The position numbers and the translations under genes are program-made. From an uncultured Muribaculaceae bacterium (GTDB lineage Bacteria > Bacteroidota > Bacteroidia > Bacteroidales > Muribaculaceae): DNA of 64,000 nucleotides. Below, one piece after another: positions 51,411 to 59,562 of the stretch (its first letter is position 1; every line of letters begins with the position of its first letter). Under the pieces are notes generated by a model that worked only from the letters and a program-made list of their open reading frames with translations, was not told where the DNA came from and ran no database searches. The stretch lies in contig CAJUKE010000005.1 of assembly GCA_910587075.1 (NCBI GenBank), forward strand, positions 1 through 64,000, written 5' to 3'.

Positions 51411-52301
51411 ATGGCACTTCCAAGATATGCTAAACCTCAGATTTCTGTATCTGAACAAATTCGACTTCTAAAATCTGAAGGTTTGAAATTCTCTGACGAG
51501 AACAGGGCACGACACATTCTTGAAAACATCAGTCTTTTCAGGATGAAAAGCTACCTTATGCCTTTCAGAAACGCTGGATCTCGATTGTTTATACCTGAAG
51601 CAAATTTTGAGGACGCGTATCAGCTCTATAAGTTTGATTCTGAATTGCGAAAAATGATTTGCTCCGAAATGGAGAAAATCGAGATTTCAATCCGTACACA
51701 ATTATCCTTAATAATGGGTGATGAAGCCGGAGTGTATTGGTTTGAGGATGGTTCAAATTTCAGGAATGCCAAACTCCATGCCGGACTCCTTGCAAGTTTG
51801 GAAGCTGAATTGCGCCGAAGCGATGATGACGCTATAGTTGACTTTCAACGAAGGTACTCAAATGCTTTCCCTCCAAGTTGGATGGCATTCGAGGTAAGTT
51901 CATTCGGAACATTATCTATGATGTATCGTTGGCTTAATGCTGGTCACGCACGCCGAAAGGTTGCTCAGTTCTATGGTTTGACAGATACGGTTATGGAGTC
52001 GTGGTTGCATTCAATCGTATATGTACGCAATATTTGCGCCCATCATAGCCGGTTATGGAACCGTCGATTGAGCATCAATGCGGTTGTTCCCCGTAGGACA
52101 CTATTTCCCTTCATAAAGATTCCTACAGATACTAAGCGTGTGTATTACATTATGTCAATACTTATGTATTATCTACAGGCTGTCAATCCTCAGAACACGT
52201 TTGCGGACCGTTTTAAGTCAATGCTGGCAAAATATCCGAATGTTGACGTGGCAGCAATGGGATTTCCGAATGACTGGCAGAAGGAGGCCCTTTGGCAATA
52301 G
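51411..52301 (+). CDS. Abi-family (AbiD/AbiF-like, Abi_2) HEPN protein
   Basis: A 296-residue protein of the Abi_2 family, known from phage abortive infection. Helical throughout, with the N-terminal FRMKSYLMPFRN, the middle SWMAFEVSSFGTLSMMYRWL and the HEPN-type RNase motif R206-NICA-H211 (Rx4H) followed by HSRLWNRRL. It is expected to cut RNA when released from control and so halt growth. Composition is AT-rich against GC-rich neighbours, indicating transfer between the C40 peptidase and ligA genes. Only one Rx4H is seen, so it would act as a dimer. An RNA and terminator sit directly at its start codon, and a shared terminator follows. Confidence 0.87.
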   Translation: MALPRYAKPQISVSEQIRLLKSEGLKFSDENRARHILENISLFRMKSYLMPFRNAGSRLFIPEANFEDAYQLYKFDSELRKMICSEMEKIEISIRTQLSLIMGDEAGVYWFEDGSNFRNAKLHAGLLASLEAELRRSDDDAIVDFQRRYSNAFPPSWMAFEVSSFGTLSMMYRWLNAGHARRKVAQFYGLTDTVMESWLHSIVYVRNICAHHSRLWNRRLSINAVVPRRTLFPFIKIPTDTKRVYYIMSILMYYLQAVNPQNTFADRFKSMLAKYPNVDVAAMGFPNDWQKEALWQ

Positions 52302-52362
52302 GTATGCACCCACGATCAATATGCGTAGCCTAATATGACAAGTAGAGTTTAAAAATAAAATA

Positions 52363-52392
52363 CGTAAGCGCCGCTTTTCAGCGGCGCTTACG
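52363..52392. terminator. Bidirectional terminator between abiF and ligA
   Basis: CGTAAGCGCCGCT (52363-52375) pairs perfectly with AGCGGCGCTTACG (52380-52392) around TTTC. On the minus strand TATTTTATTTTT follows, so it fits ligA best. Confidence 0.88.
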
Positions 52393-52427
52393 CATTATAT
52401 AATATTATTAGGTGTCCCGGAGGGGGA

Positions 52428-54434
52428 TTATGCTTCGCCAATCATGGCGAGGAAGTCGGCCTCGGAGATGATGGGGATGCCGAGCGAGGCGGCTTTCTCC
52501 TTTTTGGCGGGGCCCATATTCTCGCCGGCGAAAACATAGTCGGTTTTCTTGGAAATGGAACCGACATTCTTGCCACCGTTGCGCTCGATGAGCTCCTTGT
52601 ACTCGTCGCGCGAATGGTGGGTGAAGGTGCCGGAAATCACGAAACTTTTGCCCCCCAAGAGGTCGGTGCGCCCCTCGGCGCTCTCCTCGGGCTGCGACAT
52701 ACAGAGCCCGGCGGCACGCAGGCGCTCGACCACCTCGCGGTTGCGCGGCTCGGCGAAATACGACACGATGCTCTCGGCGATGCGGGGGCCGAGGTCCTTG
52801 ACAGCCGCCAACTGCTCGGCGGTGGCAGCCATAAGCCGGTCGATGTCGGGGAAGGCGTTGGCCACTTTCTTCGCGACCGTGTCCCCCACGAAAGGTATCG
52901 ACAGGGCGTAAATCACTCGGTCGTAGGGCACCGACTTCGATGCCTCAAGCCCTTCGAGCACCCTCTGGGCCGAGCGCGGACCGAAGCCGTCGAGTTTCAG
53001 CAGTTGATCCTCGGTGAGGTCGTAGAGGTCGGCGATGTCGCGCACATAGCCGCGCACCATCAGCTGGTTGGCGGTCTCCTCCCCTACTCCGTCGATGTTC
53101 ATCATCTTGCGCCCCACGAAGTGCTCTACCCTGCCGGCAATCTGCGGCGGGCAATAGTACTTGTTGGGGCACTGCCAGGAGGCCTCACCCTCGACACGCA
53201 CAAGCGGCGCACCGCAAGCTGGACACTTCCCGACGAACTCCACGGGCTTGGCTTCCGGAAGGCGCCCGTTCTCATCGACTCCGGTAATCTTGGGGATAAT
53301 CTCCCCACCCTTCTCGACGTAGAGCATATCACCCTCGTGGATGTCGAGCGAGCGTATGATGTCCTCATTGTGGAGCGACGCGCGCTTCACGATCGTGCCC
53401 GAAAGGAGCACAGGCTCCAGGTTGGCCACCGGGGTGATGATGCCCATACGCCCCACTTCGAACGAAACATAGCGCAACCGCGTCAGCGCCCTTTCGGCGG
53501 CAAACTTGTAGGCGATGGCCCAGCGGGGCGATTTGGCAGTGAATCCGAGATTGAGCTGCTGGCGCAGATTGTTGACCTTGAACACCAGGCCGTCGGTGGC
53601 CACCGGGAGGTCGCGGCGGGCGCTGTCCCAGTGCTTTATGAAGCCGTCGACCTCCTCCAGCGAGCCAAGGCGTGTCATAATGTCGGAAACCTTGAAGCCC
53701 CAGCTCCGTGCGGCCATCATATTGTCGTAATGATTGTCGGCGGGGAGCTCGGGACCCAGCAGATAATAGAAATAGGCGTCGAGTCCGCGGCGGGCCACCT
53801 CCTTGGGGTCGAGGGTTTTCAGCGTGCCCGAAGCGGCGTTGCGCGGGTTTGCGAAGAGGGGTTCCTCGTTGAACTCGCGCTCCTTGTTGAGGCGCTCGAA
53901 CGCCTCCCATGGCATCAGCACCTCGCCGCGAATCTCAAACAGCTCGGGCCAGCCAGACCCTTGGAGCCGCAGGGGTATACTTTTGATAGTCTTGATATTG
54001 GCGGTTACTACGTCGCCCTTCTCACCGTCGCCGCGGGTCACGGCGCGCACCAGGCGCCCGTGCTCATAAATCAGCGAAATGGAGGTACCGTCGAACTTCA
54101 TCTCACCCACAATGTCGAACTTCTCCCCCCCGAGCGAACCGCTCACGCGGCCGAACCACTCGTCGACCTCCTCGATCGAATAGGTGTTTGAGAGCGAGAG
54201 CATCGGGTGGATGTGCGCCGCCTGTTCGAATCCCCCGGTGAGGTCGGAACCAACGCGCTGGGTAGGCGACAGCGGGTCGGCCATCTCGGGATGCTCCGCC
54301 TCAAGCCGTTCAAGTTCCTTGAGGAGCATATCGAACTCACGGTCGGAGATTTCCGGCGCGTTGAGCACATAATAATTATGGTTGTGGCGGTCGAGTTGCT
54401 CGCGGAGATCGAGAATCCTTTGCTTGGGGTCCAT
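52428..54434 (-). CDS. ligA: NAD-dependent DNA ligase
   Basis: Seals nicks during replication and repair. The 668-residue protein has the adenylation domain with active-site Lys in GEMKFDGTS near residue 117, an OB fold, a zinc finger with CPACG and CPNKYYC (about 408-430), helix-hairpin-helix repeats (about 445-570) and a C-terminal BRCT domain (about 590-668) starting LLGGKSFVISGTF. Length is normal. It is the last gene of a minus-strand run and has a strong terminator at 52363-52392. Confidence 0.97.
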   Translation of the reverse strand: MDPKQRILDLREQLDRHNHNYYVLNAPEISDREFDMLLKELERLEAEHPEMADPLSPTQRVGSDLTGGFEQAAHIHPMLSLSNTYSIEEVDEWFGRVSGSLGGEKFDIVGEMKFDGTSISLIYEHGRLVRAVTRGDGEKGDVVTANIKTIKSIPLRLQGSGWPELFEIRGEVLMPWEAFERLNKEREFNEEPLFANPRNAASGTLKTLDPKEVARRGLDAYFYYLLGPELPADNHYDNMMAARSWGFKVSDIMTRLGSLEEVDGFIKHWDSARRDLPVATDGLVFKVNNLRQQLNLGFTAKSPRWAIAYKFAAERALTRLRYVSFEVGRMGIITPVANLEPVLLSGTIVKRASLHNEDIIRSLDIHEGDMLYVEKGGEIIPKITGVDENGRLPEAKPVEFVGKCPACGAPLVRVEGEASWQCPNKYYCPPQIAGRVEHFVGRKMMNIDGVGEETANQLMVRGYVRDIADLYDLTEDQLLKLDGFGPRSAQRVLEGLEASKSVPYDRVIYALSIPFVGDTVAKKVANAFPDIDRLMAATAEQLAAVKDLGPRIAESIVSYFAEPRNREVVERLRAAGLCMSQPEESAEGRTDLLGGKSFVISGTFTHHSRDEYKELIERNGGKNVGSISKKTDYVFAGENMGPAKKEKAASLGIPIISEADFLAMIGEA

Positions 54435-54475
54435 TTCAGGATGTATGAGGCGTTAAGTATGAGTGATGAGGGGGG

Positions 54476-54991
54476 TCAGTCCATATCGGAGCCGACCTGG
54501 TAGCGTATGTGGTTGAGGGCGCGGAGCACGTTGCATAGCGTGCCGCTCCAGTAGGAGCGGAAATCCTCGCTGACGGCCTGGATGGCGAGCGCCACTGTTT
54601 CGTCGGTCGCGTCGCGGATAGTGCTGATAAAGTTGAAAAGTACCTGAAAAATGTCGGCAAGCCCCTCGGATACGCTCGCCGCCACAGGGGTGTCGCTGTA
54701 CTTCATATCCTCCTCAAACACTTCGAGATACACATCGTCGGGGCCGAGAAGGCGCTCAATGTTGCGTCGGGCGGCTTCGTAATAGTCCTCATCGAGGGCC
54801 TGCTCGACGTATGCCTCCTCATCGTCGATAAGCGTTGAGCGAAGGTCGGTGGCGGCGATATAAATGCGCGGGAGCAGACGCAGCATCGCGTTCACGAAAG
54901 AGTCGCGGTCGTCGTCGCGCGCGCCCTCGACGGCCACACAGTATTCGTTGCAAAGCCCGATGAAGGCTATGGAGTTGGTTGATAGTTCCAT
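54476..54991 (-). CDS. DUF5063 domain protein
   Basis: A 171-residue acidic helical protein starting MELSTNSIAFIGLCNEYCVAVE (pattern NEYC near residue 14). DUF5063 proteins are Bacteroidota-typical and have no known function. The gene begins 1 nt after nadD on the same strand and is followed by ligA after 41 nt, so it belongs to the gmk-nadD cluster. The frame is open about 18 codons further upstream inside nadD, but the ATG at 54991 fits the family. Confidence 0.8.
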   Translation of the reverse strand: MELSTNSIAFIGLCNEYCVAVEGARDDDRDSFVNAMLRLLPRIYIAATDLRSTLIDDEEAYVEQALDEDYYEAARRNIERLLGPDDVYLEVFEEDMKYSDTPVAASVSEGLADIFQVLFNFISTIRDATDETVALAIQAVSEDFRSYWSGTLCNVLRALNHIRYQVGSDMD

Positions 54992-54992
54992 T

Positions 54993-55568
54993 TCAAAGGT
55001 AAAGCTTGTGTTCGGTAATGTAATTATATACCCGTTCCCCGACAAGATTGTTCACCGGCAGGCCGGCCCGCACCCTCTCGCGCACCATAGTGGAGGACAC
55101 GTCGAGCAGAGGCACGTCGGGGCAGACATCGACCCCTTCGGGGAGCGCTCCGAGCGCGGCGCCCGGACGGGGATATATGATCGGGTGGAATTCGCGTATT
55201 ATGGCCTCGTGCTCACGCCATCGGGGGAAAAGGTCCCAGTTGTCACCCCCGATTACAAGCCGGAACTCCCGGTCGGGGTAGCGCCGGGCGAGCTCGCGCA
55301 GGGTGTCAATCGAATATGAGGGGCGGGGCATCGACAGCTCGATGTCGCACACACCTATCCGGGGGTGCCCCTCGGCGGCGAGCCGCAGCATGGCCAGGCG
55401 GTCGTCGTCGGGCGCCAGCTCCGAGGAACCCGCCTTGAGCGGATTCAGCGGCGAGAGCGTGAGCCACACCTCGTCGGCAAGCCCTGACCGCGCCACGGCA
55501 TCGGCTATGGCGATATGGCCGAGATGGACGGGGTTGAACGACCCGCCGAAAATTCCGATAACCGGCAT
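54993..55568 (-). CDS. nadD: Nicotinate-nucleotide adenylyltransferase
   Basis: Joins nicotinate mononucleotide and ATP to make deamido-NAD. The 191-residue protein has the nucleotidyltransferase motif GIFGGSFNPVHLGH at residues 5-18 and the late SSTMVRERVRAG near 160. The ATG at 55568 shares one base with the gmk stop (TGATG), so translation is coupled. A TTG one codon earlier is also in frame. Confidence 0.95.
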   Translation of the reverse strand: MPVIGIFGGSFNPVHLGHIAIADAVARSGLADEVWLTLSPLNPLKAGSSELAPDDDRLAMLRLAAEGHPRIGVCDIELSMPRPSYSIDTLRELARRYPDREFRLVIGGDNWDLFPRWREHEAIIREFHPIIYPRPGAALGALPEGVDVCPDVPLLDVSSTMVRERVRAGLPVNNLVGERVYNYITEHKLYL

Positions 55569-56140
55569 CAAGCCTTGATGAAATCTTCCATCAGAGCGGC
55601 CACCTCGCCGATAGCTCGGGGGAGTTCGTCGTTGACCACCACATAATCGTAGCGGTCCTTGAACCCGAGCTCGTACTCGGCGCGGCCCACTCGCTCCTCG
55701 ATAGCCTCGGCGCTCTCGCTGCCGCGCTTTTCCAGGCGGCGGCGCAGCTCGGGGATGTCGGGGGGCGCGATGAACACGCTCAGGGCGTCGGCGCCGAACT
55801 GCTCCTTGACGTTGACACCGCCGCGGACGTCGATGTCGAGTATCACATTGTGGCCGGCGTCGATACGGTCCTGGATTTCCGAGCGGAGCGTGCCGTAGTA
55901 GCGTCCGGGGTACACCTGCTCGTATTCAACGAATGCGTTCTCGGCAATGAGGTCCTTGAACTGCTGGTCGGTGAGGAAATGGTAGTTCACACCGTCGACC
56001 TCGCCGGGGCGGGGCTTGCGGTTAGTCGCCGAGACGGAGAATTGCAGGTCGAGTTTTCCGGCATCCATAATCTCGCCGATAATCGTAGACTTGCCGCAAC
56101 CCGAGGGGGCGGAAATTATAATGAGCTTACCTTTTTTCAT
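55568..56140 (-). CDS. gmk: Guanylate kinase
   Basis: Converts GMP to GDP with ATP. The 190-residue protein has the P-loop IISAPSGCGKSTI at residues 8-20, SVSATNRKPRPGEVDG for GMP binding and the lid ERVGRAEYEL near 148. Length and start are normal. It lies 32 nt behind yicC and overlaps nadD by one base. Confidence 0.97.
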   Translation of the reverse strand: MKKGKLIIISAPSGCGKSTIIGEIMDAGKLDLQFSVSATNRKPRPGEVDGVNYHFLTDQQFKDLIAENAFVEYEQVYPGRYYGTLRSEIQDRIDAGHNVILDIDVRGGVNVKEQFGADALSVFIAPPDIPELRRRLEKRGSESAEAIEERVGRAEYELGFKDRYDYVVVNDELPRAIGEVAALMEDFIKA

Positions 56141-56172
56141 CGCGATAGGTACTGTTGTGGGTGGGTCTTGGA

Positions 56173-57048
56173 TTACATTACGTTGAGCACCTGCTCCTTG
56201 ATCTGCTCCAGCTCGTCCTTCATCTTCACCACGAGAATCTGCATTTCGGCCTGGTTGCTCTTGGAGCCGAGTGTGTTGATTTCGCGACCCATCTCCTGGG
56301 CGATGAACCCGAGCTTCTTGCCCTGGCCGGGCTTGGCGTCGAGAGTCTGGAGGAAGTAGTCGAGGTGCTGCGTGAGGCGCTGCTTCTCCTCGTTGATGTC
56401 GAGCTTCTCAATGTAGAAAATCATCTCCTGCTCGAAGCGCCCCTTGTCGTATTCGACCTGGTGGAGCGACGAGAGGGCGTCCTGCATGCGGGCGCGGATT
56501 TTGGCCACGCGTTCGGTTTCGTAGCGGGGCACCTCGGCAAGCAACTCGCGGATGCGGTCGATGCGCACGCGGAAAAACTCATCGAGTCGGCGCCCCTCGG
56601 CGGCGCGGTGTTCGAGAATGTTGTCGAGCGCAGCCGAGAGCGTCGCGAGGAGCACCCGGCGCTCGTCGTCGCTGATTTCCGAGGCACCCTCGGTTTTCAC
56701 CGCGTCGGGGAAACGCATCAGCACCGAGTACCAGTCCTGCGGCTCGGGGATGCCGAGCTTGGCCGAAGCCTCGCGAATCTGGCGGCAATAAGCTTCGAGG
56801 GCGGGCACGTTGAGCTCCACGGCTCCGTCACCACCGACCGTCTCGACGGCCAGACTGAGGTCGACCTTGCCGCGCTCAAGCTGCGAGGCCACCATCGACC
56901 TCATCTCGGGCTCCAGCTGGCGGTAGCCGGCCGGGCAGCGCATCGAAAGGTCGAGCTGCTTGGAGTTAAGTGATTTAAGTTCAACGGTGAACTTCCGGGT
57001 AGCGCATTCGGCAACCGCGCTGCCGAAGCCTGTCATCGATAGTAACAT
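56173..57048 (-). CDS. YicC/YloC family endoribonuclease
   Basis: A 291-residue protein with the family start MLLSMTGFGSA and the C-terminal DUF1732 part IAQEMGREINTLGSKSN near 250. YicC proteins form hexamers and cut RNA, and in Escherichia coli take part in small-RNA decay. Its place just upstream of gmk is the usual one in many bacteria. A TACTTTTG box at 57078-57071 on the minus strand could be the -7 element, 22 nt from the ATG. Confidence 0.93.
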   Translation of the reverse strand: MLLSMTGFGSAVAECATRKFTVELKSLNSKQLDLSMRCPAGYRQLEPEMRSMVASQLERGKVDLSLAVETVGGDGAVELNVPALEAYCRQIREASAKLGIPEPQDWYSVLMRFPDAVKTEGASEISDDERRVLLATLSAALDNILEHRAAEGRRLDEFFRVRIDRIRELLAEVPRYETERVAKIRARMQDALSSLHQVEYDKGRFEQEMIFYIEKLDINEEKQRLTQHLDYFLQTLDAKPGQGKKLGFIAQEMGREINTLGSKSNQAEMQILVVKMKDELEQIKEQVLNVM

Positions 57049-57161
57049 ATAGATTCAGCTATTGGTCTTACAAAAGTAGCGAAATAATGGCGAAAATTCA
57101 GTAATTTTGCAAAAAAAATAAAGGGCGGTTCCCGCCCCGCACCCTCCAAGCCAATCTGCCG

Positions 57162-57884
57162 ATGCCTACAATACTCAACATCGAGACCTCCACGGAGGTC
57201 TGCTCGGCCTCCCTCACATCGGAAGGAGCCATACTGACCCATTTCGAGGAATTTTCAGGGCGCAACCACGCGACCGTGCTCAGCGACTTCGTGAAGGGTT
57301 GCCTCGACCACGCCCGCGCCCACGAGATGAAGCTCGACGCCGTCGCCGTGTCGCGCGGTCCGGGCAGCTATACCGGCCTGCGCATCGGCCTCTCGGAGGC
57401 CAAGGGGCTGGCCTACGCCCTCGACACCCCGCTGATCGGAGTCGACACGCTCCAGCTAATGTGCGTCGGGGTGATGTTCAACAACGAGATCCTCGACCCC
57501 GACACCCTGTTCATCCCGATGATCGACGCCCGCCGTATGGAGGTGTACACCGCCGTGTACGACTTCTCGCTGGCCCCGGTTGTTGAGCCCCGGCCCCTCA
57601 TCCTCGACCAGGAGAGTTGCGCCGCACTCCTCGCCTCGGGGCGCCCCGCCGTATTCTTCGGCAACGGAGCAGCCAAGGCCCGGGAGCTTATGGAGGGCCA
57701 TCCGAACGCCACATTCATCCCCGACGTGAACCCGCTGGCAACCGATATGCTGGCCTTAGCGGACAAAGCCTACCGCGAGGGGCGATTCCTCGACCTGGCC
57801 TACAGCGTGCCCACCTATCTGAAGGATTTCCAGGCCACCAAGCCCAAATCGCTTCTGCAAAAGCTCGGCGAGACATCCAACTGA
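57162..57884 (+). CDS. tsaB: tRNA threonylcarbamoyladenosine biosynthesis protein TsaB
   Basis: Partner of TsaD in making t6A37 on ANN-decoding tRNAs. The 240-residue ASKHA-fold protein starts LNIETSTEVCSASL, and has the signature VSRGPGSYTGLRIGLSEAKGLAYAL near residue 62 (shown as a pattern) and later MIDARRMEVYTAVYD. The C-terminal half is shorter and diverged, as usual for TsaB. A TAATTTTG box at 57102-57109 lies about 50 nt before the ATG. Confidence 0.95.
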   Translation: MPTILNIETSTEVCSASLTSEGAILTHFEEFSGRNHATVLSDFVKGCLDHARAHEMKLDAVAVSRGPGSYTGLRIGLSEAKGLAYALDTPLIGVDTLQLMCVGVMFNNEILDPDTLFIPMIDARRMEVYTAVYDFSLAPVVEPRPLILDQESCAALLASGRPAVFFGNGAAKARELMEGHPNATFIPDVNPLATDMLALADKAYREGRFLDLAYSVPTYLKDFQATKPKSLLQKLGETSN

Positions 57885-57900
57885 ACCTAAAAGAACAGAG

Positions 57901-57941
57901 CAACTCCGCCATCAGCTGACCTACAGCCGATGGCGGAGTTG
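57901..57941. terminator. Terminator between tsaB and the GH13 lipoprotein gene
   Basis: CAACTCCGCCATC (57901-57913) pairs perfectly with GATGGCGGAGTTG (57929-57941); TTGTG follows. It can serve both convergent genes. Confidence 0.8.
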
Positions 57942-57973
57942 TTGTGTATCAGTGAGTCACCCTCTCAGGTGGG

Positions 57974-59416
57974 TTATTTGACGAATACGAAGTACTGGCC
58001 GGGGGCGAGAGTGGCAGGGAGAGTGGCCGGAGTGCCGGTGAAGTAGTCAGTGAGGGGGTGTACCGCGGGTGCCTCGCCGGAGAATTCGAGCTTAGCCTCC
58101 TTGGCGCCGAGGTTGACCAGCACCATGACGAGCGAACCCTCGGACTCGCGGGAGAACACATAGAGATTCTCGTCGGTGGTCGGATAACGCTTCATCTCGC
58201 CGCCCCAGGTACCCGCGGCTATAGCCTTCTGGGTGTGCTTAAGGTGGTTGAGTTTCTGATAGAACTCGAAATATTCGTTGCGGGGCTCCCAGGCGGGAGG
58301 AGTATCCTTCTTGAAGAACTCGAAGGCGCGGTTCAAGCCCGTTTCCTGCCCGGTGTATATCAAAGGCATACCGGGGAGGGTGTAGCTCAGCACGGCGAAG
58401 GCGTCGGTAAGCTTGCCCAGGCGCTCAAACTCGGTGCCCTCCCAGGAGTTGAGGTCGTGGTTGGTGACCATATTCATCAGGTAGGTATCCTTGGGGTAGG
58501 TAGCGGCCTGCTCGGCAAGGAGCGAGTCGATGTCGACGGCGTGCTTCACGGCGAGCTTGCGCGGCGCGGTCTCACCCTGGCCGACATAGGAGCGCTCGCC
58601 GGCAGTCGAAGCGATTTCGTTGAAGAGGTCCTTCATAGGCCAGTTGTACCCCATATCGAACCCATTTTTCTGCAGAGCGGGCACCGAAGCCTCGGCCAGC
58701 ATAAAGAGTTCGGGCTTCACGGCCTGCAATTGCGGGCGCGTCTCGTCCCAGAAGTCAACGGGCACCTCCATAGCCACATCGCAGCGGAAGCCGTCGACCC
58801 CGACCTCGGTCAGCCAGAACTTGAACGCGTCGACCATGGCGCGGCGCATCTCTTGGTTGGAGTAATCGAATTTGTAAACATCGGTCCAGTCGTACGGGCC
58901 GTACATCTTGCCGAGCGAGTCGGTGGCGTACCAGTCGGGGTGCTCGGTGACCCAGGCGTTGTCGCGGCCCGAGTGGTTGGGCACCCAGTCGAGAATCACC
59001 TTCATACCGTTTTCGTGAATCTTCCGCACCGTCTCCTTGAACTGCTCGATAGTGCCGAACTCGGGATTGAAAGCCTTGTAGTCGCGCACGGCGTAGTAGG
59101 AGCCGAGCTCGCCCTTGCGACCGTCCTCGCTGATGGGGAACACGGGCATAAACCAGAGAATATCGACCCCTAACTCCTTCAGGCGAGGGATATGGCGGTC
59201 GAAAGCCTCGACAGTGCCCTCGTCGGTAAACTGACGGAGGTTCACCTCGTAGATTACCGCGTCGCGGCTCCAATCGGGGTGGGTCACGGTGGTGTAGGTA
59301 GAATCCAAAGTCGAAGCCGCGGCCGCCTCCTCGGCACCGCCCTTCTTTTTCTGCCCGCAGGCAGCGACGGAAACCAGCAAAGCGCCCGCCGCGATGAATG
59401 CAAGTATCTTTTCCAT
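57974..59416 (-). CDS. GH13 alpha-amylase family lipoprotein
   Basis: A 480-residue alpha-glucan hydrolase anchored by a lipid at Cys20 (LLVSVAAC). GH13 regions: VILDWVPNHSG at 139-149, GFRCDVAM with nucleophile D213, FMLAEASVP with acid/base E242 and VTNHD with D321. A C-terminal beta domain (about 400-480) follows. The residues after the lipobox are GQKKKGG, basic and not the acidic surface signal, so a periplasmic face is likelier. It is the second amylase-type gene in the window, and neither has Sus partners nearby. Confidence 0.93.
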   Translation of the reverse strand: MEKILAFIAAGALLVSVAACGQKKKGGAEEAAAASTLDSTYTTVTHPDWSRDAVIYEVNLRQFTDEGTVEAFDRHIPRLKELGVDILWFMPVFPISEDGRKGELGSYYAVRDYKAFNPEFGTIEQFKETVRKIHENGMKVILDWVPNHSGRDNAWVTEHPDWYATDSLGKMYGPYDWTDVYKFDYSNQEMRRAMVDAFKFWLTEVGVDGFRCDVAMEVPVDFWDETRPQLQAVKPELFMLAEASVPALQKNGFDMGYNWPMKDLFNEIASTAGERSYVGQGETAPRKLAVKHAVDIDSLLAEQAATYPKDTYLMNMVTNHDLNSWEGTEFERLGKLTDAFAVLSYTLPGMPLIYTGQETGLNRAFEFFKKDTPPAWEPRNEYFEFYQKLNHLKHTQKAIAAGTWGGEMKRYPTTDENLYVFSRESEGSLVMVLVNLGAKEAKLEFSGEAPAVHPLTDYFTGTPATLPATLAPGQYFVFVK

Positions 59417-59562
59417 CCTGGTATTAGTAAAGTAAGTCGGCGCGAATGTAATAAATCATTCGCTAACCGCAAAAAAATGCTTAACTTCGCGGCATACACG
59501 ATCAATTATTTCTGCCGGGACCATATGCCCCCGGATGATGTACTTCAGAGTCTGCATTAAAT

